Program-made: the position numbers and the translations under genes | DNA from: Streptomyces glomeratus | GTDB lineage: Bacteria > Actinomycetota > Actinomycetes > Streptomycetales > Streptomycetaceae | Direction of reading: 5' to 3' | Assembly: GCF_021462825.1 (NCBI RefSeq) | Contig: NZ_JAKEEB010000007.1 | Coordinates: 219,867-283,866, forward strand | DNA length: 64,000 nucleotides | The notes under the pieces: generated by a model | Seen by the model: only the letters and a program-made list of their open reading frames with translations | Database searches by the model: none | Told to the model about the DNA's origin: nothing | Shown: one piece after another, positions 18,905-29,472 of the stretch | Position numbering within the stretch: the stretch's first letter is position 1 | How the letters are laid out: every line of letters begins with the position of its first letter

Positions 18905-19161
18905 AGCCGACGCACCTCAACCCGCGACACCGATACGGGGGTGGCGACACGGCCCGGCCCGGCCCGGCGCCCGAACTGAATACGGCTCAGCTCCACCCGA
19001 AGCGGACCCGCTCAGCCCGCCTACCCGATACGGCCCCAGCCCCCGAGTCGATCGGCTGGGCCCGCGATGCCGACACGGCCCGGGCCCCGGAACCGACCCG
19101 ACTCGGCCCGCCAGGCCGACATGACCCAGCACCCCGAAGCCGACGCACCTCAACCCGCGAC
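18905..19161. repeat. 24-nt direct repeat within a diverged repeat island
   Basis: An exact 24-base copy occurs at 18905-18928 and again at 19138-19161 (core ACGCACCTCAACCCGCGAC), in a stretch full of looser echoes such as CGATACGG and GCCCGCGAAGCCGAC. The interval 18680-19215 has no gene that I can support. Confidence 0.7.
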
Positions 19162-19215
19162 GCGGATACGACCCGCCCCCCGAAGCCCAGGCAGCCGCCC
19201 CCGAGTGGATACGGC

Positions 19216-19884
19216 TCAGCCCTCGAAGTCGATGCGGCCCAGGACGTCCGCCGCTTCCCGGTCCAGGAGCACCACCGAGCCGCAGCCGTCCGGGACCGTG
19301 CCCCGCTCGACGGAGCCCAGCAGGCGCCGGGTGGCCCGGCGGTGCCTGAGGAACGCATACCGCGAGACGCCTTGGCCGCGCTCCCGCTGGCCCGCCAGGG
19401 CGGTGTCCGCGGTGACGTCGAGCACCAGCAGATGGAGCGTGCCGCCGCGACGGCGGGCCGACCTGGCCAGCCAGGCACGCACCCAGGTCTGCGCACCGCA
19501 GTCGTGGACGACGACGCCGGTGCCGGCCCGCAGGGCGTGGCGCAGACCGGCGTAGTGGGCGAGGCGGACGAGGGGGCGGTAGACCGCGTACGGCAGGAAG
19601 CGGGAAAGGCGCGCGTCCCAGCGGTCGCGGACGTCCTGGGAGTCGATCCGCACGCCCCGCACGGCACGGCGCATGAGAGTGGACTTGCCGCTGCCGGGCA
19701 GTCCTGTGACCACGACGACGTCGCTCGGGCCGAAGGTGAGGCCCCGGGGGCCACGGCCCGCGCGGTCGCGCAGGTCGCGGACCCTGACCGCCCGCGGCGG
19801 CCGGTGGGCCTGCTGGGCGGGGGATCCCGGCTGCCCGGGCACCGCGATGCCCGAGGTCGTCGCGTACGCCGTCGTCCTGTTCAC
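19216..19884 (-). CDS. AAA/P-loop ATPase, zeta-toxin/kinase-like
   Basis: 222 aa from a GTG at 19884, preceded at ideal spacing by GGGGAGGA. Walker A is VVVTGLPGSGKSTLMRRA (around residues 55-72), with RIDSQDVRDRW just after it. The size and the single P-loop fit small nucleotide-binding kinases such as adenylylsulfate-kinase- or zeta-like proteins; the substrate is unknown. A longer reading frame to 19983 is rejected because it lacks a ribosome site. It is divergent from the glycine riboswitch and gcvT. Confidence 0.75.
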   Translation of the reverse strand: MNRTTAYATTSGIAVPGQPGSPAQQAHRPPRAVRVRDLRDRAGRGPRGLTFGPSDVVVVTGLPGSGKSTLMRRAVRGVRIDSQDVRDRWDARLSRFLPYAVYRPLVRLAHYAGLRHALRAGTGVVVHDCGAQTWVRAWLARSARRRGGTLHLLVLDVTADTALAGQRERGQGVSRYAFLRHRRATRRLLGSVERGTVPDGCGSVVLLDREAADVLGRIDFEG

Positions 19885-20065
19885 CGTGATCGTCCTCCCC
19901 TGGGGGTCAGGAAGTCCCGTGCCCGTCGAGTGTAAAGAGAAGGTAATGCGCGGTGTCTCGTGATTCCGTCGTCGTAGCGCCACAGGCCGGTTACAGATGC
20001 GGCCCTGCCACGATCGGACGAGGCATGCAATGATGTGCCCGCCAACTGCATACCGGCCGCTTGAA

Positions 20066-20291
20066 TCCGCGCGGGAGAGTCCCGGGCCCGTACCTCTGCC
20101 GTACGACCGCCCGGGCGCCGAAGGAGCAAGTCCCTCCCTTGAATCTCTCAGGCCCCGATACCGCGCGGGCGAGGCACATCTGGAAAGCGGGCCGCTTCAG
20201 GTGGCTCCACCCAAGGTGCAAGCCGTGACGACCCGCCCGGCGGGGTCATGGCGAACCTCTCAGGTTCCGATGACAGATGGGGAGGAACGAC
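20066..20291 (+). promoter_or_regulatory. tandem glycine riboswitch
   Basis: Two aptamers in series upstream of gcvT. The first runs from GCGGGAGAGTCCCGGG through GCGCCGAAGGAGCAAG and CTCTCAGGCCCCGATACCG to CTGGAAAGCGG; the second from AGGTGCAAGCCG through CATGGCGAACCTCTCAGG to TTCCGATGACAGATGGGG. These are the conserved gcvT-motif blocks, including CTCTCAGG-CGATxxC in both halves. A C/G-rich hairpin at about 20299-20321 follows, before the gcvT ribosome site GGGAG, and may be part of the expression platform. In actinobacteria this element turns on glycine cleavage genes when glycine is abundant. Confidence 0.93.
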
Positions 20292-20347
20292 CTCGCCCCT
20301 CCCCCACGCTCGCGCGGGGGACACCCATCGCCTTGGGAGCACAACCG

Positions 20348-21466
20348 ATGAGCAGCAGCCCCCTGCGCCGCACCGCGCTCGATGCCCTGCATCGTTCGCT
20401 CGGCGCCACGATGACCGACTTCGCCGGCTGGGACATGCCCCTGCGGTACGGCTCCGAGCGCGACGAGCACATCGCCGTCCGGACCGGGGCGGGCCTCTTC
20501 GACCTCTCGCACATGGGCGAGATCACGGTGACCGGACCGGAGGCGGCCCGGCTGCTCGACCACGCCCTGGTCGGCAACATCGGCTCCGTCGGCGTCGGCC
20601 GCGCCCGCTACACCATGATCTGCCAGGCGGACGGCGGCATCCTCGACGACCTGATCGTGTATCGGCTCGGTGAGCGGGAGTACATGGTCGTCGCCAACGC
20701 CTCCAACGCCCAGGTGGTGCTGGACGCGCTCGTGGAGCGGTCCGCCGGCTTCGACGCCGAGGTGCGCGACGACCGGGACGCCTACGCGCTGATCGCCGTC
20801 CAGGGCCCCGAGTCCCCCGGCATCCTGAAGTCCCTGACCGACGCAGACCTGGACGGCCTGAAGTACTACGCGGGCCTGCCCGGCACGGTCGCCGGCGTCC
20901 CGGCCCTCATCGCCCGCACCGGCTACACCGGCGAGGACGGCTTCGAGCTGTTCGTCGCCCCCGAGCACGCCGAGAAGCTGTGGCAGGCGCTGACCGAGGC
21001 GGGCGCGCCGGCCGGCCTGGTCCCCTGCGGCCTGTCCTGCCGGGACACGCTCCGCCTGGAGGCGGGCATGCCGCTGTACGGGCACGAGTTGACCACCTCG
21101 CTGACCCCCTTCGACGCCGGGCTCGGCCGGGTCGTGAAGTTCGAGAAGGAGGGCGACTTCGTGGGGCGCACCGCGCTCCTCGAGGCCGCCGAGCGTGCGG
21201 CGCAGAACCCGCCGCGCGTCCTGGTCGGCCTGGTGGCCGAGGGCCGGCGTGTGCCGCGGGCCGGGTACGCCGTGGTCGCCGGCGGCGAGGTGATCGGCGA
21301 GGTCACCTCCGGCGCCCCCTCGCCGACGCTGGGCCGGCCGATCGCGATGGCGTACGTCGACGCCGCGCACTCCGCGCCCGGAACGGCCGGGGTCGCGGTG
21401 GACATCCGGGGCAGCCATGAGCCGTACGAGGTCGTGGCGCTGCCGTTCTACAAGCGCCGGAAGTAG
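20348..21466 (+). CDS. gcvT: glycine cleavage system T protein (aminomethyltransferase)
   Basis: 372 aa. It transfers the methylene group from the aminomethyl-lipoyl H protein to tetrahydrofolate, releasing ammonia. The N-terminus reads SPLRRTALDALHRSLGA, followed by the folate-domain motif DLSHMGEITV and the ARTGYTGEDGFELF block; the C-terminal barrel holds GEVTSGAPSPTLGRPIAM. The start at 20348 is set by GGGAG eight bases upstream and by the riboswitch ending before it. Longer frames that run back through the riboswitch are rejected. The gene heads the glycine/serine operon. The P protein gene gcvP is not in the window. Confidence 0.97.
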   Translation: MSSSPLRRTALDALHRSLGATMTDFAGWDMPLRYGSERDEHIAVRTGAGLFDLSHMGEITVTGPEAARLLDHALVGNIGSVGVGRARYTMICQADGGILDDLIVYRLGEREYMVVANASNAQVVLDALVERSAGFDAEVRDDRDAYALIAVQGPESPGILKSLTDADLDGLKYYAGLPGTVAGVPALIARTGYTGEDGFELFVAPEHAEKLWQALTEAGAPAGLVPCGLSCRDTLRLEAGMPLYGHELTTSLTPFDAGLGRVVKFEKEGDFVGRTALLEAAERAAQNPPRVLVGLVAEGRRVPRAGYAVVAGGEVIGEVTSGAPSPTLGRPIAMAYVDAAHSAPGTAGVAVDIRGSHEPYEVVALPFYKRRK

Positions 21467-21574
21467 ACACTGGGCCCGGGCCGGACGGGGACCGCACCCG
21501 TCCGCCCTGCCCACGCGCGTCTTCAGCAGTCCCCCCTTCACCATCACTCCCCCGCGTACAGGAGAATTCAGGCC

Positions 21575-21952
21575 ATGAGCAACCCCCAGCAGCTGCGTTA
21601 CAGCAAGGAGCACGAGTGGCTGTCGGCCGCCGAGGACGGCGTCTCGACGGTCGGCATCACGGAGCACGCGGCCAACGCACTCGGCGATATCGTCTTCGTC
21701 CAGCTCCCGGAGGTCGGTGACACGGTGAGCGCGGGCGAGACCTGCGGCGAGCTGGAGTCGACGAAGTCGGTCAGCGACCTCTACTCCCCGGTCTCCGGCG
21801 AGGTCACGGAGGTCAACGAGGACGTGGTGAACGACCCGTCGCTGGTGAACACCGCCCCCTTCGAGGGCGGCTGGCTGTTCCGGGTGCGCGTGTCGGAGGA
21901 GCCCGCCGACCTGCTCACCGCGGACGAGTACACCGAGTTCTCCGGCAGCTGA
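21575..21952 (+). CDS. gcvH: glycine cleavage system H protein
   Basis: 125 aa, normal length. The lipoyl-lysine lies in [20 protein letters not shown] (around residue 65). It shuttles the aminomethyl group between the P, T and L proteins. AGGAGA lies 10 bases before the ATG. It is 108 bases after gcvT and 12 bases before glyA, so it is probably co-transcribed and glycine-responsive through the upstream riboswitch. Confidence 0.97.
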   Translation: MSNPQQLRYSKEHEWLSAAEDGVSTVGITEHAANALGDIVFVQLPEVGDTVSAGETCGELESTKSVSDLYSPVSGEVTEVNEDVVNDPSLVNTAPFEGGWLFRVRVSEEPADLLTADEYTEFSGS

Positions 21953-21964
21953 GGAACCGCATCC

Positions 21965-23227
<1,263 letters not shown>

Positions 23228-23313
23228 GTCACCTACCGGCCGGCACCGCGCACACTGGAGTGAGGCGCGGTGCCCGGCCGGCCCCTGCACCACCCCGTAA
23301 TTGAGGAGTCACC

Positions 23314-24681
<1,368 letters not shown>

Positions 24682-24703
24682 AAAGCAGGCCCTTGCCAGG
24701 CAG

Positions 24704-24745
24704 AAGGCCCTGACCAGCGCGTTTCCTCAGCGCTGTCAGGGCCTT
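24704..24745. terminator. terminator after sdaA
   Basis: An imperfect hairpin of about 16 pairs: AAGGCCCTGACCAGCGC (24704-24720) against GCGCTGTCAGGGCCTT (24730-24745), loop of 9 bases, 23 bases past the sdaA stop. Confidence 0.85.
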
Positions 24746-24817
24746 CCCTGCTCACGTGGCGGAACGGGCGTTGGCGGTGCGGTACCCGGGCGACGGCCGC
24801 ACGGGTGCGGCACGTGG

Positions 24818-24860
24818 CCGGAGGGCCGAAGACCGCGAGGAGCGGTCTTCGGCCCTCCGG
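24818..24860. terminator. second, perfect 19-bp hairpin (bidirectional terminator)
   Basis: A perfect 19-bp stem (24818-24836 with 24842-24860, core GGAGGGCCGAAGACCGC) and a 5-base loop. It lies between the sdaA terminator and the minus-strand secreted protein gene that ends at 24944, so it likely stops transcription of that gene and backs up the sdaA terminator. Confidence 0.88.
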
Positions 24861-24943
24861 CTGGGTGTAGCGGCCGTGCCGGCCATGACGACGGGCGGCA
24901 GAGGGTGTCGGCCTCCGTATCACGGCACAGCCCCCGGGGCGGG

Positions 24944-25285
24944 CTAGCGGTGGCCGAAGTAGCGGTCGCGGTCCCGGTACCGGTCGCCGTACCAGCCGCG
25001 GTGCCCGTCCCGGCCCCGGTCCCAGCCCCGGTGCCAGCCCCAGCCCCGGTGCCAGCCCCGGTTCCGCTCCCAGCCCCGGTCCCAGCCCCGGTGCCAGCCA
25101 CGATCCCGGTCGCCGAAGGGACCGTCGTGGTCGTGCTCGCTCCCGTGGCCGAGCGAGTAACCCCTACCGTTGTCGCGGTCATCGCCGGCGCCGGCGGCCA
25201 GGGCCGGCATGGCGGCCGCGCAGACGAGTGCGCCCGAAGCCACACAGGTGGCGATCAGGCGGACCGCCGTACGAGAAACAGACAT
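24944..25285 (-). CDS. small secreted Trp/His/Arg/Gly-repeat protein
   Basis: 113 aa. A signal peptide covers residues 1-31 (ending PALAAGAG). The mature part is low complexity: an Asp/His-rich stretch, then about eight imperfect repeats built on GWHRGWDRG, ending DRDRYFGHR. There are about 13 Trp in 80 residues, with many Arg and His. Neither a catalytic motif nor a known domain is seen. A structural, metal-binding or polyanion-binding envelope role is possible but is only inference. The repeats produce a Pro/Val-rich shadow frame on the other strand that should be ignored. Confidence 0.7.
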   Translation of the reverse strand: MSVSRTAVRLIATCVASGALVCAAAMPALAAGAGDDRDNGRGYSLGHGSEHDHDGPFGDRDRGWHRGWDRGWERNRGWHRGWGWHRGWDRGRDGHRGWYGDRYRDRDRYFGHR

Positions 25286-26024
25286 GAATCTGTCACCTCA
25301 CGTTCGTGCACACCGACCCTGGTCGGGGCCGGGCGTGCAATCCGAAATTCCCGGCTCGGTGCCGAGGCCCCACACTGTGGCCCTCCTCGGCGACACCAGG
25401 CCAAGGAAACGATTCGCGTTACAAAGCGCGGATATATCCGTAACTCTCCCTTGTATGGGCCATTGATGCCGGGGAGGGGCCTGGGCGTCGGCCCTGCCCC
25501 GACTCGTATTCGCGCTGAGAGCAGGAGAACAGGCAGCTGACGGTCCGTGAGGCTCTCGGCCGTCTCGCTGCCTGGACTCCTTCGAACGGCCCAACGGCTT
25601 CGGTAACGACGGGGGGCCTCTGTTCGGGGGAACCGCCGCGGTCTGCCGGTGAAGGTCAGCTTGTCGCCTCGTTGCGGAGGCGTCGTGGAGCCGATCGCGA
25701 TGCCGCTCCCAAAGGCGACGGCCTGGGAGAGGGGTGGCACGGTGTGGGGCCCTCTCCGCTGCCGGGTACCGCCGCGGTGATACCCGGGTGAGCAAAGTCG
25801 TCTGGATGGCTTCGCCCCCGGCAAGCCGTCTCAGGGAGATGCGGCGACCCGCACCCTTCGGCGGCCCGCACGGCGCTGTGCACACAGCGGACCCGTACGC
25901 GAACGACCGCGGCGATGTCCACGGCTCCGGGCCCCTCGGGGCCGATGTTCCCCCCGGGGCTACCGTGCAGTAATCCACTCCTTCTAGGCTGCCGCCAACT
26001 CGGCCGCTTGGAAGGGGAGTTGAC
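25286..26024. other. 739-base region without a supported gene
   Basis: Between the secreted repeat protein (minus, leftward) and the PI-PLC-like gene (plus, rightward), so both promoters must lie here. Open frames exist on both strands but show no domain, ribosome site or consistent third-position G+C. An AT-richer stretch at about 25415-25465 (CGGATATATCCG) holds a 12-base perfect palindrome and could be a promoter/operator. The length would allow structured leaders. Confidence 0.5.
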
Positions 26025-27056
26025 GTGCGAGTGACGAGACAGGCGGCGGCACTGCTGGGTGCCGCCGCGATGGTGATGGCAGCGGGGAGCACCGCCCATG
26101 CGGCGACGCCCACGTTCGCCGACGCGACCACGATCGGGACGCACAACGCCTACGACAAGGCCAAGTACACGTACTTCGCGCAGGCACTGGACTCCGGTGC
26201 CTCGCTGCTCGAACTGGACGTCTACACCGACAGCATCAGCAAGCGCTGGCGGGTCAGCCACAGCAACCCGTTCGGCAACGACAACAACTGCGAGGCCGCG
26301 AAGACCCCGGACGAGCTGTACAGCAAGAGCCGCAACCAGGACCTCGGCAGCTGCCTCGACAACATCGCCGCCTGGCACCGGCTGCACCCCGCCCACCGGC
26401 CGATCGTCTTCAAGGTGGAGATGAAGAACGGCTTCAACAACAACGGCGGCCTCGGCCCGGACGAGTTCGACGCGCTGGTGTCCTCGAAGCTCGGCGATAT
26501 GGTCTACAAGCCCTCCGACCTGCTGGGCTCGGCGTACTCGACGCCGGACGCGGCCGCGAAGGCGAACGGCTGGCCCTCCCGGGACGCCCTCAAGGGCAAG
26601 GTCCTCTTCGAACTCATCCCGGGCACGGTCGAGATGAACAACCCGTTCGACCACTACTGGACCGACCGGGAGTACGGGGACTACCTGCGCGACCTGTACG
26701 CATCCGGGAACATCTCCAAGGCCGAGGCGTTCCCGGCCGTCCTGGGCGCCTCCTCCGGCGATCCGCGCGCCGCCCGCTACGACGCCTCGATCCGCCCGTG
26801 GTTCGTGTTCTTCGACGGGGACGCGGCGACCTACGTCAACAACGGCTATGACACCGCCTGGTACGACACCAACCACTACTTGCTGATCATGACGGACGCG
26901 GCCGGTGTCTCTCCGGCGATCTCGTCCACCAACCCGACGGACGCGGAAGTGACGGCACGACTCCGGCTGCTGGCCGCGCGTCACGCGAGCGTGATCACCT
27001 CCGACTGGGCGGCCAAGCCGGCCTCGCTCCTCAGTTCGGTGGCCGACCGCGGCTGA
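26025..27056 (+). CDS. secreted PI-PLC-domain (phosphodiesterase-like) protein
   Basis: 343 aa from GTG at 26025, preceded by GGGGAG. A signal peptide ends near AHAATPTF (residue ~27). The TIM-barrel phosphodiesterase signatures are GTHNAYD (His), LLELDVYTD (Glu/Asp) and RVSHSNPFG (second His), the pattern of the bacterial phosphatidylinositol phospholipase C / calcium-dependent PLC-like superfamily. It is predicted to act outside the cell on a phosphodiester; the true substrate is unknown. The following gene, 86 bases on, is a GH25-like protein on the same strand. Confidence 0.85.
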   Translation: MRVTRQAAALLGAAAMVMAAGSTAHAATPTFADATTIGTHNAYDKAKYTYFAQALDSGASLLELDVYTDSISKRWRVSHSNPFGNDNNCEAAKTPDELYSKSRNQDLGSCLDNIAAWHRLHPAHRPIVFKVEMKNGFNNNGGLGPDEFDALVSSKLGDMVYKPSDLLGSAYSTPDAAAKANGWPSRDALKGKVLFELIPGTVEMNNPFDHYWTDREYGDYLRDLYASGNISKAEAFPAVLGASSGDPRAARYDASIRPWFVFFDGDAATYVNNGYDTAWYDTNHYLLIMTDAAGVSPAISSTNPTDAEVTARLRLLAARHASVITSDWAAKPASLLSSVADRG

Positions 27057-27141
27057 CACTCCCGCCCAGGGGGCATACCACCGGTATCAGGGTGAACCAG
27101 GCAGCGATCCCTGCCCCCCACGAGCACTTCAGGGAGCCCCC

Positions 27142-27699
27142 ATGCTGCGAGGCATCGATGTCAGCGCGTACCAGTCATCCGCCTACGACACGGACGGCCT
27201 CTCCTTCGTCTTCATCAAGGCGACGGAGGGGCGTTCGTATGTGAACCCCAAACTCACGGCCCAGACCAAGACGGCCCGGGACGCCGGCTGCGTGGTCGGC
27301 TTCTACCACTTCCTGTGGCCCGGGAACATCGAGGCCCAGGCCGAGTACTTCGTCGCCAAGGCCCCGGAGAAAGCGGGCGACGTACTGGCCGTGGACTGGG
27401 AGACGACCGGCGACGGCACACACGCGAGCAGCGCGGAGAAGGACCGCTTCATCCGCCAGGTGAAGCAGCTCCGGCCGAACAACCGCGTCGTCCTCTACGC
27501 CAGCCGCAACTTCTGGCTCACCATCGACACCACCTCCTACGCCGGGGACGGCCTGTGGATCGCCGACTACGTCACGGCGGGCAAGCCCCGCATCAAGGCG
27601 CCGTGGCGCTTCCACCAGTACACCTCGGACCCCGTGGACAAGGACGTCGCGAATTTCACGAGCATGGCCGCCCTGCTGGCGTGGGCCAAGAGCGCCTGA
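27142..27699 (+). CDS. glycoside hydrolase family 25-like protein (lysozyme fold)
   Basis: 185 aa. The core motifs are GIDVSAYQSS at the N-terminus, SFVFIKATEG, VVGFYHFLWPGN and the catalytic pair region LAVDWETTGDG, with WRFHQYTSDP near the end. These match GH25 muramidases. It has no signal peptide, so either it is cytoplasmic, it leaves the cell by a non-classical route, or it is a phage- or contractile-particle-type lysozyme. It starts at ATG 27142 after AGGGAG. Confidence 0.88.
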   Translation: MLRGIDVSAYQSSAYDTDGLSFVFIKATEGRSYVNPKLTAQTKTARDAGCVVGFYHFLWPGNIEAQAEYFVAKAPEKAGDVLAVDWETTGDGTHASSAEKDRFIRQVKQLRPNNRVVLYASRNFWLTIDTTSYAGDGLWIADYVTAGKPRIKAPWRFHQYTSDPVDKDVANFTSMAALLAWAKSA

Positions 27700-27714
27700 A
27701 CCGCTCGCGTTCCC

Positions 27715-27951
27715 TCACAACCGTCCGTGCGGCCCCGGATCGAGCAGCACCTCGCCCAGCTCGGCGGCGGTGAGCGAAGGCGCGGGCAGACGGGGTACGG
27801 CGGGGCGTGCGCGCAGCCCGTCGAGGAGCAGGGCGAGCGGACGGCGCCAGGCGTCGGGCCGGGCCGAGGTGAGTGCCGGGGCGGCCCGGCCCAGCGCCGC
27901 CAGGGCGAACAGCAGGTCCTCGGTGGTGACGTCCGGCCGGACCGTGCCCTG
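27715..27951 (-). pseudogene. remnant of a TetR-family regulator (C-terminal part only)
   Basis: About 77 in-frame residues (GTVRPDVTTEDLLFALAALG, then WRRPLALLLDGLRA and LTAAELGEVLLDPG) resemble the C-terminal domain of TetR regulators that control drug or reductase genes. No helix-turn-helix is found upstream in this or another frame; beyond about 27951 the sequence turns into unrelated, Arg-rich nonsense on this strand. It reads as a truncated relic. Confidence 0.55.
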
Positions 27952-28001
27952 CCGGCTCCCGTTCGACCGCCGACCTCCGCCTTGCCCGCGGCTGCCGGCG
28001 A

Positions 28002-28235
28002 GTGCCGGCGGTCGTACCGGTGCCCCGCGCGGTCGGCCCGCATCCCAGCGCCTCGCGGGAGGCGGACGAACTGTCCGACGACGGGACGCACGTCGTCCTG
28101 CTCTCGCCGGACCGTGCCGCGCGGCGGGCGAGGGGCCGCAATCGGGCGGACGACTCACGCCGCCCGGCCGCCGCCCGCGCGGGCCACGCCCAGGGCGTGG
28201 CGGTCGCCGCGTCCGTGGCCGGGATCTGGGGCTGA
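28002..28235 (+). pseudogene. remnant of a patatin-like phospholipase (C-terminal end)
   Basis: 77 residues on the plus strand. The piece SREADELSDDGTHVVLLSPD, followed by RRPAAARAGHAQG and ending VAGIWG, resembles the C-terminal end of actinobacterial patatin-like phospholipases. The catalytic GxSxG and Asp-Gly dyad are absent, and the sequence just before it is the unrelated TetR relic. So this is probably a decayed fragment joined to another fragment. Confidence 0.45.
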
Positions 28236-28312
28236 CGGCCGGGCGGGCCCGGCGAACCGTGGCGAGATGCCCGGCGGGGACGGGGTCTCCCTGCCGGGCT
28301 GAGGTGGCGGCC

Positions 28313-28975
28313 TTACCCGCGGAACTCGGGGGTGCGCTCGGGGGACGCCTCCGCGAGGGCCTTGGTGACGGCGTCGGCGCCGGCCCGCAGGCCGTACACG
28401 GGGGTGGCGGGCTGCTGGCGCCAGGAGTCGTCGATGCCGCCGGCGTCGACCGTGTCGAAGCCCAGCGCGTCGATCAGGGCCCGCACCGTGCGCTTCGCCG
28501 CCTCGTCGTCGCCCGCGACCGGCAGCGCCATCCGGTCGGGATCGCCGGCGGGGCGTGGGCCGTCCAGGAGGTCCTGGGCATAGGTGCCGTTGAACGCCTT
28601 GATCACGGGGTGGCCGATCTGCCGTTCGGTCCAGCGGCTCTCGGTGAGGCCCTCGTCCTCGATCGCCGCGATCCGTCCGTCCCGCTGCCTGGGGTAGTAG
28701 TTGCCGGTGTCGATCACGGCGACGCCCTCGGCCGCGCCGTCCAGCAGCCCGGACGGCAGGTCCGGTACCGCCTTGACGGGGATCGTGATCACGACGACCT
28801 CGGCGCCGCGTGCCGCTTCCTCGACCGTGACGGGCGTCGCGCCCGTCTCCTCGGCCAGTGCGGTGAGCGTGTGGGGACCGCGGGAGTTGGCGACGGAGAC
28901 GTCGTGCCCGAGGGCGGTGAGCCGCCGGGTGAGGTTGCCGCCGATGTTGCCCGCCCCGATGATGCCGATCTTCAT
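28313..28975 (-). CDS. NADPH-dependent F420 reductase-like oxidoreductase
   Basis: 220 aa from ATG at 28975 (MKIGIIGAGNIGGNLTRRL), with GAAGGG upstream. The Rossmann GxGxxG motif is GAGNIGG, followed by VANSRGPHTLTALAEE, then VIDTGNYYPRQRDG and VIKAFNGTYAQDLLD, the pattern of the F420:NADP oxidoreductase / ProC-like family (F420_oxidored). Actual cofactor use cannot be read from sequence. It stands alone; the remnants downstream may once have formed a unit with it. Confidence 0.85.
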   Translation of the reverse strand: MKIGIIGAGNIGGNLTRRLTALGHDVSVANSRGPHTLTALAEETGATPVTVEEAARGAEVVVITIPVKAVPDLPSGLLDGAAEGVAVIDTGNYYPRQRDGRIAAIEDEGLTESRWTERQIGHPVIKAFNGTYAQDLLDGPRPAGDPDRMALPVAGDDEAAKRTVRALIDALGFDTVDAGGIDDSWRQQPATPVYGLRAGADAVTKALAEASPERTPEFRG

Positions 28976-29079
28976 CACTCGTCTCGCCCTTCCGGGGGTC
29001 GGTGTCCTTGCACAACGTTCGTGGCCAGCACCAACCCCGGGACCGTCGGGGCTATTCCTGCCGAGTGCGCCTGACGGCC

Positions 29080-29123
29080 GACGAAGGGGCTCCCGTCCCT
29101 CACCGGGCGGGCGCCCCTTCGTC
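29080..29123. terminator. terminator hairpin after the EF-hand gene
   Basis: 11-bp perfect stem (GACGAAGGGGC at 29080-29090 with 29113-29123), loop of 22 bases, extended outward by imperfect GCC/GGC pairs. It begins 7 bases after the EF-hand gene's stop on the minus strand. Confidence 0.7.
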
Positions 29124-29129
29124 ATCGGC

Positions 29130-29342
29130 TCACTTGTTCAGGTACGTCCAGAACTCGTCGAACGACAGAACCTTGTCGCCGTTGAGGTCACGGGTCTTGA
29201 TGACGGCCTCGGCCACCGCCTCGGTGACGTTCCAGTCGCCCCCCTGGGCCAGGGCGGACTTGAACTCGGCGGCGGTGATGAATCCGTCACCGTCCGCGTC
29301 GATCCGTTCGAACTGCCTGCGTGCTTCCTCGATGTCCGCCAC
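29130..29342 (-). CDS. small EF-hand calcium-binding protein
   Basis: 70 aa from GTG 29342. Two canonical 12-residue calcium loops are visible: DADGDGFITAAE (residues 15-26) and DLNGDKVLSFDE (residues ~52-63). It has the calmodulin-like helix-loop-helix layout with no signal peptide or other domain, like the small calerythrin/CabA-type proteins of Streptomyces. It probably acts as a cytoplasmic calcium buffer or sensor; partners are unknown. Confidence 0.9.
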   Translation of the reverse strand: MADIEEARRQFERIDADGDGFITAAEFKSALAQGGDWNVTEAVAEAVIKTRDLNGDKVLSFDEFWTYLNK

Positions 29343-29472
29343 CGATCCGCCCCTTCTTGGTGCCTTTGCCGTCGTACGGCCGTCCTACTGACGCAGGTCA
29401 GATTAACGGCACGCCCGGGTCCTCAGCGCGGCGGCCACCCGGGCGGGCCGGCCTGCTCCGGCACGCCGTCCG

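Noticed and set aside
25286..26024. A cyclic-di-AMP (ydaO) riboswitch in the orphan intergenic region
   Set aside because: Some GGGGGAACC and GGGTGA pieces are present, but the conserved GACAGCTAACCTCG block and proper spacing are missing.
25298..26146. Minus-strand frames of 282 and 467 codons upstream of the PI-PLC gene
   Set aside because: They read through the signal-peptide region of a real gene on the other strand and have no domain.
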